DNA from: SIAJ01 sp036266155 | GTDB lineage: Bacteria; Planctomycetota; Planctomycetia; Gemmatales; Gemmataceae | Length of the DNA stretch: 27,098 bases | NCBI GenBank assembly: GCA_036266155.1 | Contig: DATANR010000114.1 | Location: 1-27,098, forward strand | Direction: 5' to 3' | Shown here: one piece after another, positions 16,360 through 24,474 of the stretch | How positions within the stretch are numbered: position 1 is the first letter of the stretch | How the letters are laid out: every line of letters starts with the position of its first letter | Notes under the pieces: model-generated | The model's database searches: none | The model's input: only the letters and a program-made list of their open reading frames with translations | What the model was told of the DNA's origin: nothing | Program-made: the position numbers and the translations under genes

Positions 16360-17604
16360 TTAGCGTCGCCCACCCTGTCCGCGCGAAACCTTCATCCGTC
16401 GCCCGCCGGGCATCACGGCTTCCGGCTTGCGGCTCATGGGTCGACCACGGGCTGGGACCGCTTCCGAGCGGGCCGGGCCGGCATGGTAATCGAAGTCGTC
16501 CAGGGTCTCGCGCGGGATGCGCTTACCCAGATGCCGTTCGATGCGGGCGAGCTGGTGGAATTCCTCCGGCGCCACGAGCACGAAGGAAGTGCCCGTGTCA
16601 CCGGCCCGGCCCGTGCGGCCGATGCGGTGGACGTATTCCTCCGGAGCGTCTGGCACGTCGAAGTTCACGACGTGAGTCACATGGCGAATGTCGATGCCGC
16701 GGGCCGCGATGTTGGTCGCGACCATGACCGGCACGGCCTTGCCGCGGAACGCCTGCATGGCGCGCAGCCGTTGGCTCGGGCTGCGGTTGCTGTGCAATTC
16801 GGCCACACCGTGGCCGGCGTCGTAGAGCTTGTTCGCCAGCTTCTTGGCCCCATGCTTCGTGCGCATGAAGACCAGGACCGACGGCTTTTCCCACTGGTCG
16901 AGCAAGTGCTCGAGCAGCGCCGTCTTGCGATGACTCGGGACTGGCAAGGCCGTCTGCGAAATCAATTGCACGGCCGTGCCCTGCTTGCCGACGGCCACGG
17001 TCAGTGGGTCTTTCAGGATTGCCCGGCACAGATGTTCGATTTCTACAGGCATCGTGGCCGAGAACAGTAGCGTCTGCCGCTTGGCGGGCAGGCGGGCGAT
17101 GATGCGCTTGATGGTCGGCAGGAAGCCGAGGTCGAACATCTGATCCGCTTCGTCGAGGATCAGATTGTGCGGCCCTTCTGGGCGATAGAAACCGGATTCC
17201 AGATGATCGAGAAGCCGGCCAGGCGTCGCGACAACGATGTCGACGCCCGCACGCAGGGCGCGTTCCTGCGGATAGGCGGGCATGCCGCCGATGACGACCG
17301 TGGAACGAAGCTGCGTTCCGGCAGCGAGGCCGCGGACGACGGTTTCGACCTGTTGGGCCAATTCACGAGTCGGCGTCAGGATCAAGGCGCTGCCTTTGCC
17401 ACGACCACGCTCGAGGATCGTGTGCAGGAGGGGCAGCACGAACGCGGCAGTTTTGCCGGTTCCGGTTTGGGCAGTGCCAACCAGATCGCGACCGGCCAAC
17501 ACGGCGGGAATCGCCTGGGCCTGGATCGGGGTGGGCTCTGTGTAGTTAAGTTTTTGGGCGTTCCGCGCGAGCGAAGGGGAAAGGCCGAGTTTCAGAAAAG
17601 GCAT
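16360..17604 (-). CDS. DEAD-box ATP-dependent RNA helicase (RhlE-like)
   Basis: This 414-residue enzyme unwinds RNA structures, for example in ribosome assembly or mRNA decay. Motifs run in order: Q motif region TEPTPIQAQAIP, Walker A AQTGTGKT, PTRELAQQ, TPGRLLDHL, DEAD within LILDEADQMFDLGF, SATMP, and in the second RecA lobe VFMRTKHGAKKL, ATNIAARGIDI and HRIGRTGRAG. A short basic tail of about 45 residues (ARGRPMSRKPEA, KVSRGQGGRR) probably adds RNA affinity, as in RhlE-type proteins. The chosen start is the ATG at 17604; the preceding TTG at 17607 would add one residue. Only a weak GAG precedes it. The gene follows AarF on the same strand, with palindrome copy A between. Confidence 0.93.
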   Translation of the reverse strand: MPFLKLGLSPSLARNAQKLNYTEPTPIQAQAIPAVLAGRDLVGTAQTGTGKTAAFVLPLLHTILERGRGKGSALILTPTRELAQQVETVVRGLAAGTQLRSTVVIGGMPAYPQERALRAGVDIVVATPGRLLDHLESGFYRPEGPHNLILDEADQMFDLGFLPTIKRIIARLPAKRQTLLFSATMPVEIEHLCRAILKDPLTVAVGKQGTAVQLISQTALPVPSHRKTALLEHLLDQWEKPSVLVFMRTKHGAKKLANKLYDAGHGVAELHSNRSPSQRLRAMQAFRGKAVPVMVATNIAARGIDIRHVTHVVNFDVPDAPEEYVHRIGRTGRAGDTGTSFVLVAPEEFHQLARIERHLGKRIPRETLDDFDYHAGPARSEAVPARGRPMSRKPEAVMPGGRRMKVSRGQGGRR

Positions 17605-17703
17605 CAAATTCTCAAGGACACAAAAGGATCAACACATTCACAGCTATCATTCTATCGCATCCGTCAAGCCTGAACAGTGGAACATCGTGGAATCTCACGG
17701 ATC

Positions 17704-17745
17704 GCCGCTTGCGGCGTAGCGCCTGCGCGCTACGCCGCAAGCGGC
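17704..17745. repeat. REP-like palindrome, family 1 copy A
   Basis: A perfect 19-bp inverted repeat (17704-17722 with 17727-17745) closes on CTGC. Each arm contains GCCGCTTGCGGC, itself able to fold, next to GTAG. It is identical over 42 bases to copy C (21283-21324) and differs at two central bases from copy B (20570-20611). It abuts the AarF stop codon with no gap. Confidence 0.88.
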
Positions 17746-19383
17746 TCATTCGCGTGTCGATCGGATCAACCAGAACGCCATCCACATCGCCATCGCATAG
17801 CCGAGTGTGCCGAATACGGAGATTCCGTATAGCAATGGCGGCGTCTCGCGGCTCCAGAGCATGGTCGAACCCATGATCAAAGCAGCGCAGATGATGCCGC
17901 GGACCAGGCGGTTGACCGTTCGCTCGATGCCCTTGTGCTCGTGGTGAATGTCGAGCTTGCCCTCGCGGAACCGCTTCATGATTTCGTCGAGTTCGCGCGG
18001 CAGGTCGCCGAGAAAGCGATCCCAATCGCGCGCGGTCCGTTGCATCTTGCGCCGAAGGCGCCGCCACAACTGACCGGTTCCGTGCTCGTGCACATACAAG
18101 TTGATCACTTCCGCGAGGCTAAACGTCGGACTAAGTTGCCGGGCGCTGCCCTCCAGGACCACGAGCGTCCGCAAGAGCATGGCGACGTCCGGTGGCAAGA
18201 GGATGCCGAAGCGGCGGATGATGTCGGTGATGCGATTCAGGGCGGCCGTCAGGTCGAACTCGTTCAGCGGCACATCGGCAAAATCGTGGACGAATTCGTT
18301 CACTTCGGACCGCAAGCCGGCCGGATCGGTCGGCTGCGTTTCGCCGAGCGCCATGACCGAATCGGTCAGGCGGCCCGCATCGCGATGATAGACGGCGACG
18401 ATCAGCGACTCGAGCCGATCGCGCAATTCCTCGTCGAGCCGGCCGACCATGCCCGCATCGAGCAGACCGAGGACACCGCCGTCCAGCACGAGGTAATTGC
18501 CCGGATGCGGATCGGCATGATAGAAGCCATCCTGGAAAATCATTTGCAGATAGATGCGCGCGGCGCGCATCGCGATGTCGCCGGGCGATGCCTCCGGCGC
18601 GGCCACCTCCCGCAAGCGCAGGCCGTGAATGCCGTCCAGACGCTCCATCGTGAGGACGCGGCGGCTCGACAGTTCGGCCACCGGTGCCGGGAACTTCACG
18701 CCGGATTCGCTTGTGAAGTTGCGGGCGAAGCGTTCGAGGCTCTTCCGCTCGGCGGTGAAATCGAGTTCACGATTGATCGACTTGCGGAACTGCCGGACAG
18801 TCGACGTCGGTCGATAGGCCCGCGACGGCTCGTAATAGCGCTCGGCCAGTTCGGCGAGGCCGGCCAATAGATCGAGGTCGCGCGCGACCTTGTCCTGGAT
18901 GCCCTTCCGCATGACCTTCACCACGATGCGCCGACCGTCGTGCAGGATGCCGCCGTGAACTTGACCGATCGAGGCCGACGCGATCGGCGTGGTCTCGAAT
19001 TCTGCGAACAGTTCTTCCGGCGGTCTGCCGAGTTCATCGGCAATGGTTTGCCGAACGACCTCTGGAGGATCCGGCGGCGTGTCCGTTTGCAACTTGCTCA
19101 ATTCGTCGGCGAGGTTCGGGCTGACGATGTCGGGGCGTGTGCCGAGCACCTGGCCGACCTTGATGAACGTGGTGCCCAGCTCGGTCAACGCCAGCCGGAT
19201 GCGTGCTTCATGCGAGACGTTGGCAATCTTTTGGAAACTGGTGGGTGTGAGGTGACGGCGGAACCAGGCGGTCTGGCGGATGCCGCCCATCCAATCGGCG
19301 AGACCGTATTTGGCCAGAACGCCAACGATCTCGGCGAGTCGCCGGGCGTTCTGCTCGGTGCGTGTCAGGCGATCGAGGAGCAT
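17746..19383 (-). CDS. AarF/ABC1/UbiB kinase-like membrane protein
   Basis: This 545-residue protein belongs to the atypical kinase family of UbiB/Coq8, which supports isoprenoid quinone biosynthesis or lipid handling. It shows the KxGQ motif (Lys75-Gln78 in FIKVGQVLGTRPD), the alanine-rich loop ASASIGQVH that replaces the kinase glycine loop (135-143), Lys156 in VVKVMRK, HADPHPGN as the catalytic loop, and LLDAGM at the metal-binding position. Two C-terminal membrane helices (GIICAALIMGSTMLW and GISVFGTLGYAMAMWMAFWL) match the family. The ATG at 19383 has no good Shine-Dalgarno. No quinone biosynthesis gene is adjacent, so the exact role is open. A family 2 repeat lies upstream and family 1 copy A directly after its stop. 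Confidence 0.92.
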   Translation of the reverse strand: MLLDRLTRTEQNARRLAEIVGVLAKYGLADWMGGIRQTAWFRRHLTPTSFQKIANVSHEARIRLALTELGTTFIKVGQVLGTRPDIVSPNLADELSKLQTDTPPDPPEVVRQTIADELGRPPEELFAEFETTPIASASIGQVHGGILHDGRRIVVKVMRKGIQDKVARDLDLLAGLAELAERYYEPSRAYRPTSTVRQFRKSINRELDFTAERKSLERFARNFTSESGVKFPAPVAELSSRRVLTMERLDGIHGLRLREVAAPEASPGDIAMRAARIYLQMIFQDGFYHADPHPGNYLVLDGGVLGLLDAGMVGRLDEELRDRLESLIVAVYHRDAGRLTDSVMALGETQPTDPAGLRSEVNEFVHDFADVPLNEFDLTAALNRITDIIRRFGILLPPDVAMLLRTLVVLEGSARQLSPTFSLAEVINLYVHEHGTGQLWRRLRRKMQRTARDWDRFLGDLPRELDEIMKRFREGKLDIHHEHKGIERTVNRLVRGIICAALIMGSTMLWSRETPPLLYGISVFGTLGYAMAMWMAFWLIRSTRE

Positions 19384-19433
19384 GCCGTCAGGCTAGCGGT
19401 TCCACGCCGGCTCCGCCACTTTGGAAGCGAGGT

Positions 19434-19494
19434 GAGCGGAGCGGCGTAAGCCGCCCGATAAAGACAACATCGGGCGGCTTACGCCGCTCCGCTC
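19434..19494. repeat. Long inverted repeat, family 2 copy 1
   Basis: A perfect 26-bp stem (19434-19459 with 19469-19494) surrounds a nine-base loop. Each arm holds an inner hairpin, in the left arm GCGGC-GTAA-GCCGC. The left arm matches 24 of 26 bases at 27047-27072. It lies four bases after the stop of the heme-motif cyclase-like gene and occupies half of the gap to the AarF start. Confidence 0.85.
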
Positions 19495-19498
19495 GCCA

Positions 19499-20542
19499 TC
19501 ATTCCGCGACGAGCTTTTCACCACAGGCGTCGAGCGCCAGCACTGCGAACATGCTGCCCACGTTCGTCACGTAGTGAGCCTTGCTGCCGCCCGGCGATTG
19601 CGTGAACCATCGGCCCGATTCGCGTTGGTTCGCCTTCAGCCAAGCGATCGACTTGACCAGTGCCGTGTCGTCAGCGGGCACGCCGGCTTGCCGCAAGACG
19701 AAGGTCACGAAGCCGGTGGCGTAGCCATCGCCGACGGTCATGTCGTTCGCCGTCTTGCCATCGCGGCGCATCGGATAGGGCCCGAGGGCTGGCAAGTTCC
19801 AGCCGCCGTCGGCCAATTGTTGTTTGCGCAAATCGGCGATGGTGTGTTTCTTCTCGTCGTTCGTCAGCACGCCGTCGATCTTGGTGGAACACCAGAGCAG
19901 CGAAGCCTTATGGTGCAACTCGGTCGTCGGATTGGCCTTCAGGTACTTGCGGACGTTGTCGATGCCTTCTTTCGCTGCCGGGGTATTCTTGAAGTTGTCC
20001 GGCGCCATGCCGATGGCCAGTAGGCCGTAGATCACTGAATAGAACTGATCGTGCTCGAGCGGCGGCCAGTCGCACGCGGACCATTTCCAGGAACCGTTGG
20101 GCCGCTGGACCTTCATCATGCGCTCGAGCGCGCCGCGCGTCGCCGGATGCAGCTTGCCGGTCGTTGCCGAATCGCTGGCCGCCAAGGTGTAGGCCGTAGC
20201 CACCACATCGTAGTCCGCAAGCGGCTTTTCCTTTTCCCAGCCAGCAACACGGTCTTCGAGAAACTTGCGAATCTCCTTCATCGGCTCCGGATCGCCGCCC
20301 TTGATCTTCGGTCGGGCCAGCATGTATGAGCAATTGGTGTGGCAACTCGCGCAATCGCGCTCCCGCGTCCAATCGAGGCTCACGCCGTCGATGAAGGCAG
20401 CGGCCTTTGACGCGCTGAAAGTCTTGGCGATGGGCTCGGTGGGCTTACTGGGAGCGGGCACGGTGGTTTCCGCGAAGGCCGGGACGGGAGCGAAAAGTGC
20501 GATGACTGGGATGAGGTTGCGCATATATATGTGTATTCCCAT
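19499..20542 (-). CDS. Exported terpenoid-cyclase-fold protein with a c-type heme motif
   Basis: This 347-residue protein has a signal peptide (MRNLIPVIALFAPVPAFAE), then a CxxCH motif, CASCH at 64-68, with another Cys at 71. The rest looks like the alpha/alpha toroid of squalene-hopene cyclase or prenyltransferase proteins, with repeats such as QRPNGSWKW, QQLADGGWNL and NQRESGRWF (QW-like motifs). The DxDD motif of squalene-hopene cyclases was not seen, so cyclase activity is doubtful. Covalent heme attachment in the periplasm is implied if a cytochrome c maturation system is present. Two starts are possible: ATG 20542 and ATG 20524; the second begins exactly at the signal peptide, and neither has a good ribosome site. 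I recall planctomycete proteins of this type but no established function. Confidence 0.72.
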   Translation of the reverse strand: MGIHIYMRNLIPVIALFAPVPAFAETTVPAPSKPTEPIAKTFSASKAAAFIDGVSLDWTRERDCASCHTNCSYMLARPKIKGGDPEPMKEIRKFLEDRVAGWEKEKPLADYDVVATAYTLAASDSATTGKLHPATRGALERMMKVQRPNGSWKWSACDWPPLEHDQFYSVIYGLLAIGMAPDNFKNTPAAKEGIDNVRKYLKANPTTELHHKASLLWCSTKIDGVLTNDEKKHTIADLRKQQLADGGWNLPALGPYPMRRDGKTANDMTVGDGYATGFVTFVLRQAGVPADDTALVKSIAWLKANQRESGRWFTQSPGGSKAHYVTNVGSMFAVLALDACGEKLVAE

Positions 20543-20567
20543 GATCCGGGGAGTTTGATACAGGAAT

Positions 20568-20613
20568 TCGCCGCTTGCGGCGTAGCGTCGGCGCGCTACG
20601 CCGCAAGCGGCGA
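20568..20613. repeat. REP-like palindrome, family 1 copy B
   Basis: A 20-bp perfect stem (20568-20587 with 20594-20613) has the loop TCGGCG. It differs from copies A and C at two central bases of 42. Its right arm ends at the base next to the transposase stop codon. Central bases match A and C in the same orientation, not inverted. Confidence 0.88.
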
Positions 20614-21267
20614 TCAGGGATATCGCCCGACGGCTTTGAGCGCTTTCACATATGGGGAGTGCGGGCTATGCCCCGGATGGAGGGGCCACCCGTCATAGGG
20701 TTGCACAAAGGTATACGTTTGGCGCGGGAGACCGTAAGAATCCGGATTGCGTTCGATGTACGGGATCGTGCGGCGGAGCTCGGTCGGATGATCGAGAAAG
20801 ACGCTCCAGCCACCGTGAGCGGTCCAGACGGGATGATCCATCGGAAAATGGCCCGCCGCACGCAGCACGGTCGCCGATGCGTCCTTCATTTGCTCCATCA
20901 TTTCCTCAAACGTAAGCCGGTGCTTGCGGATCAGGATGTGAACGTGATCGGGCATAATGGCGCAGGCCCAACAGGTCAGCCGCGAGCATTGGATGATGGC
21001 TTCGATCGACCGGCCGACAACTGATCGTGAGGCCTCATCGAGCGTGAGCAACGGATGCTTGAGAACTTGTCGGGCCGAATCGTAGAAGGCGCGGATATCT
21101 CGCCCAAGCGGTTGAACTTTCTTTCGGCCAAAATGCAGTTCACCCAGTTCGGCGATTGCGTCATTGCGAATTGTCTTTGAAGTGGAACCGCGCGGATCAT
21201 TCGGTAGCCATGTGCCGTAACAGGTCCAAATGATGTGGTGGCCGATGACAATGGGGTGGCCGGGCAT
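20614..21267 (-). CDS. REP-associated tyrosine transposase (RAYT, Y1/HUH family)
   Basis: This 217-residue protein is an IS200/IS605-related single-strand nuclease. The HUH site is HVH (108-110) in CAIMPDHVHILI, and Tyr170 in TIPYIERNP is the probable nucleophile. The N-terminus HHIIWTCYGTWLPNDPRGS and C-terminal NPDSYGLP are typical of RAYT-like proteins. No accessory tnpB is present. The gene appears intact. It starts at ATG 21267 with GAGG seven bases upstream, and lies on the same strand as its neighbours between the oxidoreductase and the heme-motif protein. RAYTs are thought to be domesticated and to move or shape REP sequences rather than themselves; the flanking palindromes fit that. 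Confidence 0.85.
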   Translation of the reverse strand: MPGHPIVIGHHIIWTCYGTWLPNDPRGSTSKTIRNDAIAELGELHFGRKKVQPLGRDIRAFYDSARQVLKHPLLTLDEASRSVVGRSIEAIIQCSRLTCWACAIMPDHVHILIRKHRLTFEEMMEQMKDASATVLRAAGHFPMDHPVWTAHGGWSVFLDHPTELRRTIPYIERNPDSYGLPRQTYTFVQPYDGWPLHPGHSPHSPYVKALKAVGRYP

Positions 21268-21281
21268 TGTTCACCCTCTGC

Positions 21282-21325
21282 CGCCGCTTGCGGCGTAGCG
21301 CCTGCGCGCTACGCCGCAAGCGGCG
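21282..21325. repeat. REP-like palindrome, family 1 copy C
   Basis: A 20-bp perfect stem (21282-21301 with 21306-21325) closes on CTGC. Bases 21283-21324 are identical to copy A at 17704-17745. It lies between the oxidoreductase stop (six bases away) and the transposase start (14 bases away). Confidence 0.88.
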
Positions 21326-21331
21326 ATCTGT

Positions 21332-22807
21332 TTACACCTGCTCCTTGATCTCGAACCCCTTGCGATACTCGCGCGTCAACATTGGATTGGCTTTGTCGGC
21401 CAACGCGCCAGTGAATTGCTCTTTCTTCGCGTCGACGGTCAGCAATGGCCCCGCAAACGCTGTCGTCTTCGGATCCACCTTGTTGTCCTCCATGTGCGCA
21501 ACCATCTTCTTCAGCGCGTCATTGGCTTCCTTGCTGCCGGCGATGTCCTTTAGTTCGCCGACGGTCGTCTGCTTGCCGAGTCGATAGCTGATGTTCGCCA
21601 GATGGCACAGCGCCGCTGACGGATGGCCCTCGGCGATGTCGCAATTCAAGTCTTCGTGCTTGCCGGTGTTGATCGCCTTGGTGAAGTTCTCGAAGTGAAC
21701 CCCGTCGCTACCGCCGGAGAACTTTTGCACGACCTGCAGGTCCGGGCTCAACACGACGCCGCTGTTGTAGCTTGGGCACACGAGAATCCCCTTCTCGCAG
21801 TACCAGATGTTGCCGACGAAGTTGCTGCCTTTCTTGCCGCCCAAGTTGCCGGGGAACGGGCTGTCGCTTTCGAGCCCGCGGACTTCGAAGATCAATTCGC
21901 TGTCGCCGTAATCGAAGACGCAAAGCTGCGTGTTGGCCGTCTCACCGTCGTCGATGTAGCCGACGCGGCCGCCGTAGCTGACCACCGACTTCGGCAACTC
22001 GTTCTTGTTCAGGCCCCAGCGGGCCTTGTCCATCTCGTGGACGCCCTGGTTGCCGAGGTCGCCGTTGCCGTAGTTCCAGATCCAGTGCCAGTCGTAATGC
22101 AGCTTCTTGCGCATGACTGGGACTTTCGGCGCCGGCCCGCACCAGAGGTCGAAATCAAGTCCGTCCGGGATTGGCGTGGCGGCCTCGACTTTGCCGATGG
22201 AACCGCGGCGCTTGTAGCAGGTGCCGTACGCCAGCTTCACTTTCCCGAGCTTGCCGGAGTGCAAATACGCGATCGATTCGCGCATGCCGGGCATCGACCG
22301 GCTCTGCGTTCCGACTTGACAGATGCGGTCGTACTTGCGGGCCGCCTGAATCATGCGCCGGCCTTCGAGCACGTTGTGGCTGCACGGCTTCTCGACATAC
22401 ACATGCTTGCCGGCCTGCATGGCCCAGATCGAAGCGAGCGCGTGCCAGTGGTTTGGCGTCGCGATCGACACGACATCAATCGTCTTGTCGTCGAGCAGCC
22501 GGCGAATGTCCTGAACGAACGTCGGATCCTTGCCGCGCTTCTTGCTGACGGCGTCCATTGCCCGGCTCGTGACCTTCGGGTCGACGTCGCAGATGTGCGT
22601 GATTTCGCAGCCGCGAGCGCCATTGAAGCCGCCGACGTGGCTCATGCCGCGGCCATTGACGCCGACGACGGCGACGCGAAGGGTCTGACCTGGTAGCCGC
22701 GATTCGACTTTCTTCGGCTCGTCGGCGATCAGGGGGGTGCCGCGCAGGGCGGCGGTGGCGGCCGCGATGACCGCCGAGTGATTGATAAATGAACGACGAT
22801 CAAGCAT
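21332..22807 (-). CDS. Gfo/Idh/MocA family oxidoreductase with Tat signal
   Basis: This 491-residue NAD(P)-dependent dehydrogenase-like protein is probably exported folded by the Tat system: the N-terminus MLDRRSFINHSAVIAAATAAL has RRSF and a hydrophobic stretch. A Rossmann domain follows (VAVVGVNGRGMSHV at about 45), with IATPNHWHALASIWAMQAGKHVYVEKP containing the family EKP lysine. The second domain includes YDWHWIWNYGNGDLGNQGVHEMDKARWGL, typical of the large planctomycete group of exported Gfo/Idh proteins thought to act on sugars or polyols. The substrate is unknown. The ATG at 22807 has GAGG eight bases upstream. It follows the Ser/Thr kinase on the same strand after 77 bases, so co-transcription is possible. 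Confidence 0.93.
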   Translation of the reverse strand: MLDRRSFINHSAVIAAATAALRGTPLIADEPKKVESRLPGQTLRVAVVGVNGRGMSHVGGFNGARGCEITHICDVDPKVTSRAMDAVSKKRGKDPTFVQDIRRLLDDKTIDVVSIATPNHWHALASIWAMQAGKHVYVEKPCSHNVLEGRRMIQAARKYDRICQVGTQSRSMPGMRESIAYLHSGKLGKVKLAYGTCYKRRGSIGKVEAATPIPDGLDFDLWCGPAPKVPVMRKKLHYDWHWIWNYGNGDLGNQGVHEMDKARWGLNKNELPKSVVSYGGRVGYIDDGETANTQLCVFDYGDSELIFEVRGLESDSPFPGNLGGKKGSNFVGNIWYCEKGILVCPSYNSGVVLSPDLQVVQKFSGGSDGVHFENFTKAINTGKHEDLNCDIAEGHPSAALCHLANISYRLGKQTTVGELKDIAGSKEANDALKKMVAHMEDNKVDPKTTAFAGPLLTVDAKKEQFTGALADKANPMLTREYRKGFEIKEQV

Positions 22808-22884
22808 GGAGAGGACCTCAAGGGTGGATCGGAAAAGTGTGGTGTGGGGAGGTGAAGAAAGTCTAAGCCGACAGGATCAGCGGT

Positions 22885-24366
22885 TCAACGGGATACTTCA
22901 GAATTGAAACGACCCAGCCGCCGATAGCGAACTCCCACGACCGCGAGCGTCACCGCCCACGCGGCCCCAAAGACCGCCGGCGCCCACGGCGAACCGTCCA
23001 CGTACTTCGCCATCAATGGCGCCGCGATCATGAACAGTAAGCCGATCAAATAGGCCCCGCCCCAGATGCTGCCGCCCATGGCGAACCAGGCCAGGCCGCT
23101 GAGCGCCATGCCGACGCCGTACATCTCGAGGTGGCCCGTCCCCTTCGCGTGCATGACCCAGAACGCGGACGCGAACGCAAGCAGATAACCGAGCCAAACC
23201 GCCCAGAGTTGTCGTTCGACGGCGTTGGTCGGGAAAAAGCCTGTGCCAAACCGGAACTTCCAGAGCCATATTGCGAACAGTGCCAGGAAGACGATGCGCG
23301 GGATCCAGAACGCTTCCCACTCGGCGACGCCGCTAATCAAGAGGAGCGAAGTGGCCGTGTGCATGGCGAAGATGAGCACACCGAGAAGTATCAGTCCGAT
23401 GCCCCACGGCCGCAGTTTGGCATCGTGCTGGCTACGGTGCAGTTCGCGATTCAGGCGCTCGATCAGATTCACGCTTCGAGCCAGGATCGGCTCACCATCG
23501 ATGTAACGCCGCAGGTCGTCGGCGAGGTCGGCCGCGCGGGCGTACCGAAGGCCGGGGTCTTTCTCCAGGCACTTGAGGACGATTTTCTCCAGGTCCGGAT
23601 CGATTTGCCGATTAAGCATCCGCGGCGGCGGCGGCTCCTGGTCGATGACTTGTTGCATCGTCTCGACGGGAGTCGGGGCCAGAAACGGCGGCCGGCCGGT
23701 GATGCATTCGTAAAGGATGGCGCCGAGCGCCCAGACGTCCGCGGCCGGACCAACGTGCTTTGCGTCGCCGGATGCTTGCTCCGGGGCCATATAGCTCGGC
23801 GTGCCGAGGATGACACCGGTCTGCGTGTGACTTTCCTGGCTGGTTTTGGCGATGCCGAAATCGGTCACCTTGGGAGTGCCATCGGCCGCCATGAGCACGT
23901 TCTGGGGCTTTAAGTCGCGGTGGACGATTCCCGCGCCGTGAACTGCTGTCATCGCACGAGCCAGGTGGCCGACCAACTCGGCGGCATCGCGGCCCGGCAG
24001 TGGCTTGCCATCGAGTCGGCGGGTCAGATTGCCGTTCGGGCAGAATTCGAGCGTATAGAACGGCCGGCCGTCAATGTCGCCGATTTCGAAGACTTGAACA
24101 ATGTTGTTGTGCTGAAGCCGGCCAACCGCCTCCGCCTCGGCCCGGAACCGCTCCAATTCCGTGTCGCTGCCGCGACTGCCGAGCACCATCTTCAACGCGA
24201 CCACGCGATTGAGCGACTTCTGTAGGGCCTTGTAAACGACGCCCATGCCGCCGCGGCCGACTTCCGCAATGATCTCATAACCGGGTACGTCGGCGTCAGC
24301 GGCGGCAGAGGGCACCGACGTAACGTCGATGACGGTCGACAGTGGGACGGTCACGTCGTGGGACAT
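22885..24366 (-). CDS. Membrane-anchored Ser/Thr protein kinase
   Basis: This 493-residue Hanks-type kinase has its catalytic domain at about 30-290. Visible motifs are the glycine loop GRGGMGVVYK, Lys59 in VALKM, HRDLKPQN with Asp151, DFGIAK (169-174), GTPSYMAPEQ and DVWALGAILYE. A short linker leads to about 170 hydrophobic residues forming roughly seven membrane helices (first WGIGLILLGVLIFAM, last FGAAWAVTLAVVGV). There is no extracellular sensor domain such as PASTA, so the membrane part itself may sense or anchor. No Shine-Dalgarno precedes the ATG at 24366; a weak -10-like TACAAA ends eight bases before it. It is divergent from the ABC-2 permease gene, a possible target. Confidence 0.93.
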   Translation of the reverse strand: MSHDVTVPLSTVIDVTSVPSAAADADVPGYEIIAEVGRGGMGVVYKALQKSLNRVVALKMVLGSRGSDTELERFRAEAEAVGRLQHNNIVQVFEIGDIDGRPFYTLEFCPNGNLTRRLDGKPLPGRDAAELVGHLARAMTAVHGAGIVHRDLKPQNVLMAADGTPKVTDFGIAKTSQESHTQTGVILGTPSYMAPEQASGDAKHVGPAADVWALGAILYECITGRPPFLAPTPVETMQQVIDQEPPPPRMLNRQIDPDLEKIVLKCLEKDPGLRYARAADLADDLRRYIDGEPILARSVNLIERLNRELHRSQHDAKLRPWGIGLILLGVLIFAMHTATSLLLISGVAEWEAFWIPRIVFLALFAIWLWKFRFGTGFFPTNAVERQLWAVWLGYLLAFASAFWVMHAKGTGHLEMYGVGMALSGLAWFAMGGSIWGGAYLIGLLFMIAAPLMAKYVDGSPWAPAVFGAAWAVTLAVVGVRYRRLGRFNSEVSR

Positions 24367-24474
24367 ACAGTGATTTTGTAGCGATCACCCGCGCTGTCTT
24401 TCGAGCCGGTCAATCAAAGGCCACGATCGGCAAACGAAATACCTGGAACAATCTCGATTCCCCTGGGCCAGTGC

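Larger units (their letters stand above)
20568..21325. mobile_element. Candidate RAYT/REP unit: transposase gene between two palindromes
   Basis: The Y1/HUH transposase gene at 20614-21267 is bracketed by family 1 palindromes B and C; B abuts its stop codon and C ends 14 bases before its start codon. A third copy is 2.8 kb away. This arrangement matches REP-associated tyrosine transposases. No separate IS ends or target duplication were recognised, so the limits given are only the outer ends of the palindromes. Confidence 0.6.

Noticed and set aside
17935..18870. A 311-codon plus-strand frame opposite the AarF gene
   Set aside because: AarF motifs are complete on the other strand; the product looks like a reverse translation artefact.
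17704..21325. The three 42-base palindromes as a CRISPR array
   Set aside because: Spacing is irregular (0.7 to 2.9 kb), genes lie between them, and no cas gene is present.
20568..21325. A classical insertion sequence with terminal inverted repeats
   Set aside because: The flanking palindromes are each self-complementary and in the same orientation by their central bases; no target-site duplication was seen, and the enzyme is Y1/HUH rather than DDE.
21623..22696. A 357-codon plus-strand frame rich in Ala, Val and Asp
   Set aside because: It mirrors the Gfo/Idh/MocA gene codon by codon and has no start signal or domain.
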